64,000 nt of DNA from Kitagawia praeruptora. Its lineage: Eukaryota; Streptophyta; Magnoliopsida; Apiales; Apiaceae. Within the stretch, counting starts at the first letter, position 1. Each line of letters begins with the position of its first letter. Location: contig CM075345.1 in assembly GCA_037693485.1 (NCBI GenBank), positions 83,644,001-83,708,000 of the forward strand, written 5' to 3'. This document shows positions 56,365 through 64,000 of this stretch, in pieces. The position numbers were made by a program, and so were the translations under genes. The notes beneath the pieces were generated by a model. It had not been told where the DNA came from. It searched no databases and was given only the letters and a program-made list of their open reading frames with translations.

Positions 56365-56936
56365 AAAAGCTAGAAAGTACTTGTAAGAATTTTGAACATT
56401 CCGGGATGATTTGTAAACACATGATCCGGTACCTAGATAAGAAGCAAAAACTCAAAATACCGGACCTCTACATCATGCCTAGGTGGACAATGGAGGGAAA
56501 TAAAATTGGCGGACCTCTACCGTATACCCCTCCCGATTTTGCCAATGTTGGTGAATCACAATCGTCAAGGTATAGTGCATTGTGCAAATCTTTTCAAAAC
56601 TTAGGTGCTATAGCTAGTTGTTCCGTCCCACGATTCAATTACATGATGAACGTGATTGAGAGGGAGAAATATAACGTGAAAAACATATTTCAAGAAGAGA
56701 AACGTAATGAGGAAAGGAATGAGTCATTTCACCAAGATGATTACCAACATGATCCGATATTCGATCCTCCAATGTCACAAACTAAGGGACAAAAAAAATC
56801 GGAAAGATATAAAAGTGGTGTTGAAACTTCGACTTCAAAGGCCAAGCCACGAAAGTGCGGAAAGTGTGGGCAAGAGGGAGCAAAGCATGATAGAAGAAAT
56901 TGTCCTAATCCTCCTATTCAATGAATATATTGATAT

Positions 56937-57660
56937 TTGAATTAAAATTTCAATTTATTATTTGATATTTAATTTATCATGTGAAATTGAATTTATTATG
57001 TGATATTCAATTTATTATGCAATACATTGTGAAAAAATGAAAAATATGAATAATATTTATTAAGAAAAAATTGAATTCGGTGATTAATATTTAATAAGGA
57101 ATAAAATTTAAAAGAAAGGAAAAAAAATGAAAATTCGAAGTAAATATAAAACAGAGGAAAAACAGGGAAAGGGGTCTGGAGCTTCTGTTTATTTTCTAAC
57201 CACCTCAATGTTTCATTGAGGTGGCTGCAATGAAACATTGCGGACAACATTGAAACAATGTGGTAGTAAGAAAATGGATAGACGCCTCAATCCACTTTCC
57301 TCTGTTCCAACTAAAGCTTCTGTATAGCTTCTGTCCATTTTCTACCTACCTCAATGTTTCATTGCAGTCCGCCATGTTTCATTGAGGTGGTTAGAAAATT
57401 GACAAAAGCTCCAGGCCCCTTTCCCTGTTTTTCCTCTGTTTTATATTTACTTCGAATTTTCATTTTTTTTTCTTAAATCACAATTTTATTCCTTATTGAA
57501 TATTTATCACCTAATTTAATTTTTTCTTAATAATTATTATTCATCTTTTTCATTTTTTCACAATGTATTGCATAATAAATTGAATATCACATAATAAATT
57601 CAATTTCACATGATAAATTAAAAATCACATAATAAAAAAATTAAGCACTTTTTGCATTTT
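56937..57660. repeat. Large inverted repeat, ~330-bp arms
   Basis: The left arm (about 56937-57270) and right arm (about 57340-57660) are reverse complements with some drift: 'gaaaattcgaagtaaatata' / its complement, 'aaaacagaggaaaaacaggg' / its complement, and the hairpin block between. It begins just after the transposase stop codon. Possible MULE terminal inverted repeat facing the end of a second element. Confidence 0.8.
57190..57400. repeat. CAATG-TTT-CATTG hairpins at the MULE right end
   Basis: Includes a perfect 11-bp-stem hairpin CCACCTCAATG-TTT-CATTGAGGTGG (57199-57223) and GCAATG-AAA-CATTGC, plus mirror copies at 57350-57400. Stem bases outside CAATG vary in step on both arms. Confidence 0.8.
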
Positions 57661-57830
57661 AAAAATAAAAATGAAATATATTAAAATCATTTGTCTTCCT
57701 CCATTTTTTTTAATTTCCTATTTTCACAATGTATTGTATAATAAATTGAATATCACATAATAAATTCAATTACACATAATAAATTAAATATCACATAATA
57801 AAAAAATTAAGCACTTTTTGCAATTTTTGC
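57577..57830. repeat. ~95-bp direct repeat, ~150-bp apart
   Basis: 'cacaatgtattg.ataataaa' followed by 'ttgaatatcacataata' and ending 'aaaaaaattaagcacttttt' occurs at 57577-57665 and 57727-57825. Confidence 0.8.
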
Positions 57831-58039
57831 AACTGTTTTCTATTTTTGTTAAATTTGTAAAAGTACACACTTCTTTTAAAATATTATTATATATATTTAA
57901 ATTTCCTATTTTTAATTTAAATTAAAATAATAATAATAATATATTATTATAAAAATTTAATAGTAGAAATGCGTACGTTTACTACTTCTTTCAAATAGCA
58001 GAAGTGCATACTTCTACTACTTCATTTCAAATTCCTGTT

Positions 58040-58115
58040 ACCAGCCACCGCAATGAATCAACGCGGCCCCCGCAATGCTTCATTGTAGCCCCCTCAATGA
58101 AACATTGCGGTAGGC
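58040..58115. repeat. CAATG hairpin cluster
   Basis: Contains ACCGCAATGAATCAACGCGG, CCGCAATGCTTCATTG and CTCAATGAAACATTGCGG within 75 bp. Same motif family as the MULE ends. Confidence 0.7.
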
Positions 58116-58374
58116 ATTTTGAAAATCTATCATTTTGCCTGTTTTTTCCCTGCAAGGCAGAAACTGCCACCAACATAAAAACATAAAAACCTGTCAAAAG
58201 CTTTTCAAATTAAACTACTCTAAAAATCTGTCAACACCTTTTTCAATTAACTACGTAGAATAAAAAAACCTAAACTATTACAAAAATCACAAAAGCAATA
58301 AAATATTACAAAACGTCCATTAATTTACAACTTCTAAAAATCCTACAAATGTTAACTATGATCCCAAAACGAGA

Positions 58375-58491
58375 CTAAAACCCCAAATTCCTTTGTATAA
58401 TCCCCCAGTCACTAATAAGTCGTGCTTCCCCAATCCGAAGCTCATGTGCCATGCGATACCTAAACGATAAAGAAATTGACATAAAGTTAAC

Positions 58492-58537
<46 letters not shown>

Positions 58538-58775
58538 TGACATAAGTCGTGCTTTTGAAACGATACCTAAAGGTCATGACATCTTTTTCTGGATCCCAAT
58601 GTGCATCTTTCAACGATAATCCATTGCAAATGGCATCCATATATTTGCAAACATACACGCCACAATCGATACCACCTTTTTGTTTGGGTCGATCCTTAGC
58701 TTCCTTAATCCTCATATACCTTTCAGGATATCGCTCTGGTTTCTACTTGTGAAGCATGAACGGGAGAAATTTTTC
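58375..58775 (-). pseudogene. Ulp1-like cysteine protease C-terminal fragment (MULE cargo)
   Basis: Exons 58775-58567 and 58459-58375 (209+85 bp, 98 codons, phases fit; junction TTTAG|GTATCG). Encodes GGIDCGVYVCKYMDAI, the Asp-Cys-Gly catalytic cysteine block of Ulp1/SENP (peptidase C48), and ends ..MAHELRIGEARL. A TAG after FMLHK breaks the upstream exon, and the His/Asp-bearing N-terminal part of the protease is not found. MULEs with Ulp1-like genes (Kaonashi/KI-MULE) are known. The intron holds a (TA)n run. Likely part of an autonomous-type MULE or of a second one. Confidence 0.75.
58495..58532. repeat. (TA)n microsatellite
   Basis: About 18 TA dinucleotides, located in the intron between the two Ulp1-like exons. 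Confidence 0.95.
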
Positions 58776-59690
58776 CTGCAAGATATTCAAATAATTGGTA
58801 ACCACACAACCATATATTCATATATTAAAAGACTTGAATAAAAGAGGTTACCATGACATAATATTGAGAGGGGTAATATTGAGAGGGGTAAAGCAGTAGA
58901 TCTAGAAGTCCACATGATTAAAATTAGCTCTACGGTTACTTTGCTCAAGCAGCACAACCATGAACAAAACAGAAGTACCAAAGGCAAAGCAAAATCTCTT
59001 ATAGTTTTCTTATAAGAGAAGTCCACATTTGAGGTTTTCTTTGTTTTTGGAAAGTTGCAAGTACAATTTCCCCAATAACTTCCTGATAGCTAATACCTAT
59101 TAACATAACGGGCAGACCATAAACATTAACCTCCGAGTCATAACAGCTTATTGCAATGAAATTACTGATAACATTGGCTAAGTGATGATGCTCTTACAGA
59201 AAAATACGAAAATTAAACCTCCATACCGAATACGATACGAGTCCACAACACACAAAATCACTAATCAATAACACCCCATATCGAAATGTCTCAGCAATAT
59301 ACACAAACACATAGCATACATTAAACCTAATTTCAACCTTAATTTCAAGAAAAACCTTAATTTCAACCTAATTTCAACTTTAATTTGAACCCAATGGGTA
59401 TAAGAACCCCAATTTCAGTAGCATTACACATAATTGCAACAAAAGTGTATGTATTTGTGTGAGAGATGAAAAGAAGATTAAGAATAATACGCGAAAAAGA
59501 AGAATAGATCGAACAAGAAGAAGAAGAAGAGAGCTGAAATCATCAAAATCGCCCCAGAATTGTCGAAGAAGAAGGTGTGTTAGTCGGTGTTTTAAATTTT
59601 AGGCGGTGTGTTAGTGTCTCTGTGTCTGTAGTATGTGTTTTATGTAATGAGGGTTTTGTAATTAAAAGGGTATAAGAGTACTTTCGGGAA
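58776..59690. other. Flank of the Ulp1-like fragment, no clear gene
   Basis: No supportable exon. A (GAA)n run at about 59510-59535 could lie in the 5' UTR of the Ulp1-like gene, since the minus-strand 5' part would be here. Confidence 0.35.
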
Positions 59691-59694
59691 TAAA

Positions 59695-59768
59695 GAGTGC
59701 CACCGCAATGTATCAATGTTGTTAAGAGTGCTACCGCAATGAAGCATTGCGGTGCCGCATTGTATTAT
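59695..59768. repeat. CAATG hairpin cluster at the Copia junction
   Basis: CCACCGCAATGTATCAATG and ACCGCAATGAAGCATTGCGGT lie just left of the second Copia LTR, so this Copia seems to have inserted at or near the end of a hairpin-marked element. Confidence 0.65.
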
Positions 59769-61299
59769 TGATGGTTTCGTTCGCAAACACGCAACAAAAA
59801 ACAGTACAAATAAAATCGAAACCAAGCCGGATCCATGTATAATAATTCGGATAATCATGGTAGTAAGAATATTTACCTTATTATAGCTTTATGATTGTAG
59901 AATAATGGAGATGCAAGCCTCCCACGATCACTGAGTGTTCCTCTTCGAAACCTCCTCTACGGTATCCACACGAACACCTTCAAGAACGTCTCACGATCTT
60001 GTCCGGAAGGGATGTACTAGCCTCCAATGAAAGAGATATATTTTAGGGTTTCGGTTTAGGTTATGCGGCCAAGCTGTGAATGTGTCGTACCAAAATCCCA
60101 GCCCCCTTTACTATCATTATATAGTAAAGCATAAAGCCCAAGTCAAAACCTAGCCCAAAATCTGATTTATTAAATAATAGAATAAAATCCTATTATTCAA
60201 ATAAATAATAATTAAGTCATACTCAATTATTAAAATCAGAAAAACATATCTCATATATCTTTGCATTTTATTATAGCTTAATTAAGTCCCAATTAATTAA
60301 TATAATAAAATCCAACTTATCATTAATTAATTTAAATTCATGATTTAAATTAATTCTTCCTTTAAATGTTCTATGTGTGTGACCCTATAGGTTATTATTT
60401 AATTGACAATAATTTTATTCTCAAATAAAATTATAAACAATGAGCGGCATCTAGTAATACATCATTGCTACCCAATTAAATAATAATTAAATCGTGATTC
60501 GATAAAACCTTTCGTGATTAATGTCTCCGTGTAATATAATCCCTTTAACCAAATATTATAGATTAAACTCGAGGCATATCTTTAGTCATCCTCTTCAACA
60601 TTTAATCCGGGTTTACTTGATCCATGAGTAGACTATTAAAAACAAATCATTATTTGAGCACGGCCATGCATTTTATAGTCTCACTCAATCAAGAGGCCAG
60701 TAATATCTCTCTTAATTATAGGAGGGTTAAATCCTTTATCTATCATTCATATTTCTTATACAACTCATAATATACCCGATGTCCACTTTTATCATCACCT
60801 GGTCAAAGGTAACTTTTAATGTTGTCAAAGTATATTAATCCTCGTATAGAAATATAATGATCTCAAGTCAAAGGATCATTACACCATTACCACTGTGAGT
60901 CATTCTTATGACTTTATTAAACATGAAGAATCTCATTGTGGGTCTGTCCAGTACCATGTACTCCTACATGTACCTATGTATTGACTTTAGTATCTCCATA
61001 CTTATAACCAATGAGATGTGGTTATCTGTCAAACAACATACTAGTATATTTATATATTATTATTGTCCTATATAATAATAATCAACTAGGGACCTTTAAG
61101 AATATGATATATTATATAATCTCAAGTTCAAGTCATGTACTTAAACTATACAATGTGTATCATGATTCTAAGGACATTTATTATGCTAACAAATATATCG
61201 CAGTAATTAAAGTCATAATAAATACATTTATTTAATAATCAAATGACATAAGGTTTATTCAAGAAACAATGTATTGCCTCTAGGGCACCTACACTAACA
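59769..61299 (-). repeat. 3' LTR of a second Copia element
   Basis: Its inner end is clear: ..CACCTACACTAACA at 61299, followed by a polypurine tract (minus strand AGTGGGAGAT). The outer end at 59769 (minus strand ..GAAACCATCA) is a best guess, because the other LTR is outside the window. 1.53 kb if correct. Confidence 0.65.
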
Positions 61300-61313
61300 A
61301 TCTCCCACTTGCA

Positions 61314-61733
61314 CTAGAGCCAATCACCCATGTATCTAATACCCATGGAACTAGTGTGACCGTCGTGCTTCTGCTGTGACAGGCCTTTGGTCAGTGGATC
61401 TGCAATGTTATCATTTGTGTGCACTTTACATATGTGTATGTCACCCCTTTCATTAATTTCTCGAATGAGGTGATATCTCCTGAGTATATGTTTGGATCGG
61501 GAGTGCGATCTAGGCTCTTTAGCCTGTGCAATGGCTCCATTATTATCGCAGTATAGATCAATGGGATCTGCAATTGATGGAACCACTTCCAAATCAGTAA
61601 TGAATTTTCGAATCCAAACAGCCTCCTTAGCCGCTTCACAAGCTGCAATGTACTCAGCCTCCATTGTAGAATTAGCTACTGTTTCTTGCTTTGAACTCTT
61701 CCAGCTTACAGCACCTCCGTTTAGACAAAACAC
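61314..61733 (-). pseudogene. Second Copia, RNase H
   Basis: 139-aa frame with GGAVSWKSSKQETVANSTME, CDNNGAIAQ, RSKHILRRYHLIRE and DNIADPLTKGL: complete Copia RNase H ending. The lineage differs from SIRE (Angela/Bianca-like wording). Separated from the RT frame by a frameshift around 61,740-61,784. Confidence 0.9.
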
Positions 61734-61783
61734 AAAACCAGACTGTGATACAGTATCATCCCTGTCTGTTTGGAAACTTGCAT

Positions 61784-62599
61784 CTAACCTTTTACAACCA
61801 GTTTCTCCTCTCCTCCATACACCAATAATGAATCTTTAGTCCTTTTCAGGTACTTTAGAATATTCTTGACTGCCGTCCAGTGACCTTCAACTGGATTAGA
61901 CTGGTATCTGCTCGTCATGCTCAAGGCATACGAAACATCTGGGCGAGTACATACCATTGCATACATGATAGATCCAATTGCTGATGCATATGGAACCTTA
62001 CTCATGTGGTCCTTTTCATCCAATGATTTTGGACACTGGTCTTTAGAGATCGTTATCCCTTGAGACACGGGGACAAATCCCCTTTTAGCATTTTGCATAC
62101 CAAAACGATGCAAAACCTTATCAATGTATGTACTCTGACTTAGACCGATCATCCTTCTAGATCTATCTCTGTAGATCCTCATTCCTAGAATGTAGGTTGC
62201 CTCTCCTAAGTCTTTCATAGAGAAGTTGCTCCCTAACCAAGTCTTAACAGCCTTTAGAGAAGGTATGTCATTCCCCATTAGTAGTATGTCATCAACATAC
62301 AGTACTATGAATGCCACATGGCTCCCACTAACCTTCTTGTAAACACAAGGTTCATCCTCGTTTTGAATAAAGCCATACTCCTTCACTGTTTCATCAAAAC
62401 GGATATTCCATCTCCTAGAGGCTTGCTTCAATCCATAAATGGATCGACGTAATTTACATACCTTGCCAACATTCCTTGGATCGACAAAACCTTCAGGTTG
62501 TGTCATGTACACATCCTCTTCAAGGCTCCCATTAAGGAAAGCTGTTTTGACATCCATTTGCCAGATTTCGTAATCATGGAATGCTGCAATTGCAAGCAA
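61784..62599 (-). pseudogene. Second Copia, reverse transcriptase
   Basis: 271-aa frame: MDVKTAFLNGSLEEDVYMTQ, IYGLKQASRRWN, the YVDDI active site, LGEATYILGMRIYRD and YASAIGSIMYAM. The frame is cut on its N-terminal side at 62,605 by the LINE; the peptide just before would read SIRILLAIAAF. Upstream pol lies outside the window. Confidence 0.9.
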
Positions 62600-62610
62600 A
62601 ATCCGTATGG

Positions 62611-64000
62611 ACTTTTTTTTTTAGCTAATTAAAGTTTTATACCAAAGGGAACAACTGATACAAAGACAAGGGGCATACCCCACGAAGTCAACATGATACA
62701 AAGAATAAGAAGGTAAACCCTACTCAACTACAACGGATATACCAGCCCTATTCTTTTACATGAGAAATATGATGATGGTCGGGTCTTTCCGAACCCAAAT
62801 CTTAAACATGCTACAAGAGAACAATTTCTCGCGCACCATGCGCCTGATCTCACTACTAACAATAGAGGTTGGATTGCCAGGGCCAGAGTTGTGCATGCGG
62901 TGGTTACGTTCCTTCCAGACATGATAGATAGTTGTGCTGAAAAATAGTTCAGCAATTGTTTTCTCCTTTGCCCCCAACTGCCTACTAACACAGTTACCTA
63001 GTTGATAGTTGGACCAATTCCTAGTGAAGCGCATTGGCATGGACCTGCTAATCAGATCGAAAAACGGGCAGTCAGAGAAAATGTGACTGACCGTCTCATC
63101 GTCCACCCCATAGAGGACACACTTTGGGTCTATCTGCATTCCAAACAAGAGCATTCTATCCTTCGTGAGGAGCCTGTTCTTTATGGCCAACCAAGTTACA
63201 AACGAGCATTTTGGGATATTGAATTTCCCCCATACCATATCCAACCACTGGTCTTGATTTCCAGTACCCCAAATGGATGACCAAATAGAAGATAATTTAA
63301 CATTCTTTGCAGACATTCCATCCCAAGTAATGGAATCAGATTTATGTATCTGGACTTGCTGAACAGCTCGTCTAATTTCAATGACATCGTTATGGTTCGA
63401 AGATGGAAGATCCCATGTCCCATTTCTAAGGTAGACGTTGATGCTTACTGAGCTTGTGGACTCGGCGGTTGAGATAATGGAGGGGGAGATGGCCAGAAGA
63501 GGCTTCCTGTGAACCCAGGGATCATGCCAGAAGAGAAAACTAGAGTTCTCTCCTATATTATAGTGCAAGTGCTGCAAGGCCAGCTTCCTAGCATTGAATA
63601 TTTTCCTCGCAATCCAACAACAGCGATACGGCATTGAGGCAGTCCATAATTCCTTCTTCCACAGCAGGACTTTATGAAACCATGCTATCCAAAGAGAACT
63701 AGAGGTGGGGTGTAGGATACGCCACAGCTGATAGAGAATGGCAGCATCATTCCATTCAAATAAATTTCGAATCCCAAGACCACCTTCCGCTTTCGGTTTA
63801 CAACATTCCTCCCACCCTACTTTGTACTGACATTTCCCATCTGGTTTGTAGAACCCTCCCCAAAGGAACTTGAAGAATAGAGCATTAATCTTCTTAAGAA
63901 TTCCTTTAGGAAGAAATAAGTACATACTCCAATAACCCACAATACTGACCAAAATAGCTTTGATCAGTTGGAGGCGGCCTGCAAAATTTAGAAATCTAGC
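62611..64000 (-). mobile_element. L1-type LINE, 3' part, inserted in the second Copia
   Basis: Poly-T (poly-A of the LINE) at 62613-62622, then on the minus strand the tail CGTGGGGTATGCCCCTTGTC, ATAAAACTTTAATTAGC. The tail matches that of E1-E4. The element continues beyond the right edge, so the start and target duplication cannot be seen. Confidence 0.9.
62756..63952 (-). CDS. LINE ORF2 C-terminal region with zf-RVT
   Basis: 398-aa open segment: GILKKINALFFKFLWGG, KVGWEECCKPKAEGGLGIRN (reverse transcriptase thumb region of plant L1), then the zf-RVT zinc region WGKFNIPKCSFVTWLAIKNRLLTKDR, C(VLYG)..DETVSHIFSDCPF and the C-terminal WKERNHRMHN. Typical of the end of ORF2 in plant LINEs. It continues to the left end of ORF2 outside the window; the catalytic YADD and the endonuclease are not in view. 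The start shown is only the first Met in this frame. No stop is seen within it, so the element could be young. Confidence 0.85.
   Translation of the reverse strand: MVSIVGYWSMYLFLPKGILKKINALFFKFLWGGFYKPDGKCQYKVGWEECCKPKAEGGLGIRNLFEWNDAAILYQLWRILHPTSSSLWIAWFHKVLLWKKELWTASMPYRCCWIARKIFNARKLALQHLHYNIGENSSFLFWHDPWVHRKPLLAISPSIISTAESTSSVSINVYLRNGTWDLPSSNHNDVIEIRRAVQQVQIHKSDSITWDGMSAKNVKLSSIWSSIWGTGNQDQWLDMVWGKFNIPKCSFVTWLAIKNRLLTKDRMLLFGMQIDPKCVLYGVDDETVSHIFSDCPFFDLISRSMPMRFTRNWSNYQLGNCVSRQLGAKEKTIAELFFSTTIYHVWKERNHRMHNSGPGNPTSIVSSEIRRMVREKLFSCSMFKIWVRKDPTIIIFLM

Larger units (their letters stand above)
48680..56924 (+). pseudogene. FAR1-like MULE transposase, split by a LTR element
   Basis: Coding parts 48680-50599 and 56370-56924, same frame once the LTR element and one target copy are skipped; about 824 residues. 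N-terminus acidic (DDVDDDINIGNENN), then FAR1-type DNA binding region (CVGMNFDTLDDAEKFYRDYA ... CHARMCV, DLEHNHD), MULE transposase core with VTFDSTYRTNRY (first catalytic Asp), TITDQDIALGNAI (second Asp) and WRWEE-like region ending in SRSESMNSFF, SWIM zinc finger (CKNFEHSGMICKHMI) and a C-terminal CCHC (CGKCGQEGAKHDRRNC). Only one other defect, a TGA at 49088-49090, is visible. Acts by cutting MULE ends; here inactive. Confidence 0.9.

Noticed and set aside
58987..59026. Hydrophobic minus-strand frame as an N-terminal exon of the Ulp1-like gene
   Set aside because: No His/Trp motif of the peptidase and no splice sites that would join it in phase.
59769..61299. Treating this segment as a solo LTR
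   Set aside because: It is directly followed by a polypurine tract and Copia RNase H on the minus strand, so it is the 3' LTR of a longer element running right.

Overview
This window looks like nuclear DNA of a flowering plant, most likely a eudicot. It is AT-rich, has spliced plant genes with short exons, and is packed with plant transposons (Copia with an initiator-Met-tRNA primer site, a tRNA-Asp-primed LTR element, L1-type LINEs, Helitrons, CACTA, a FAR1-type MULE, MITEs). I cannot name the species from sequence alone.

Only two loci look like intact host genes. One is a small HMA-domain protein with a degenerate metal site (minus strand, 6081-6951, three exons, 91 aa). The other is an alpha-crystallin/HSP20-like protein of the ACD22.3/IDM2/IDM3 type (plus strand, 5' exon near 35390-35460, coding 37293-39030, two coding exons, 215 aa). 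Everything else is mobile or captured DNA.

Layout: 1-1083 AT-rich with one Helitron 3' end. 1084-5630 two Helitron copies head to tail, each with a ~234-bp minisatellite. 5631-8016 HMA gene and flanks. 8017-8580 one end of a CACTA-like element. 8699-21224 a full SIRE-type Copia (TSD aacca) with broken gag/pol and a long extra coding region after pol. 21225-33010 minus-strand exon fragments of three host genes (peroxisomal multifunctional protein, LETM1-like protein, ATP synthase beta), split by retroelements: one ~0.95-kb element (E0) holds E1, which holds E2 and E3, each with target duplications; E4 lies beside them. 33700-34450 satellite. 34449-34596 another CACTA-type end. 34853-35172 Harbinger-type MITE. 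35350-39030 the HSP20-like gene. 40584-41812 Helitron inside a Stowaway-like MITE. 42600-47961 a 177-bp satellite broken by a 4,080-bp CACTA element that carries pieces of a DEMETER/ROS1-type DNA glycosylase. 48226-57300 a MULE with a FAR1-like transposase gene split by a 5.8-kb non-autonomous LTR element. 57300-59768 inverted repeats and a Ulp1 protease fragment. 59769-62610 the end of a second Copia. 62611-64000 an L1-type LINE inserted in that Copia.

The most unusual system is the E1-E4 family. These elements end in the same ~75-nt tail (a GGGG-TATG-CCCC hairpin, then TTAATTAGC and poly-A) as the L1-type LINE at the right edge, have LINE-like target duplications, and encode long proteins with no visible reverse transcriptase. 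Two of them (511 and 496 aa) share repeated KRVSF-type motifs that resemble protein phosphatase 1 docking sites. They look like coding-competent parasites of the LINE.
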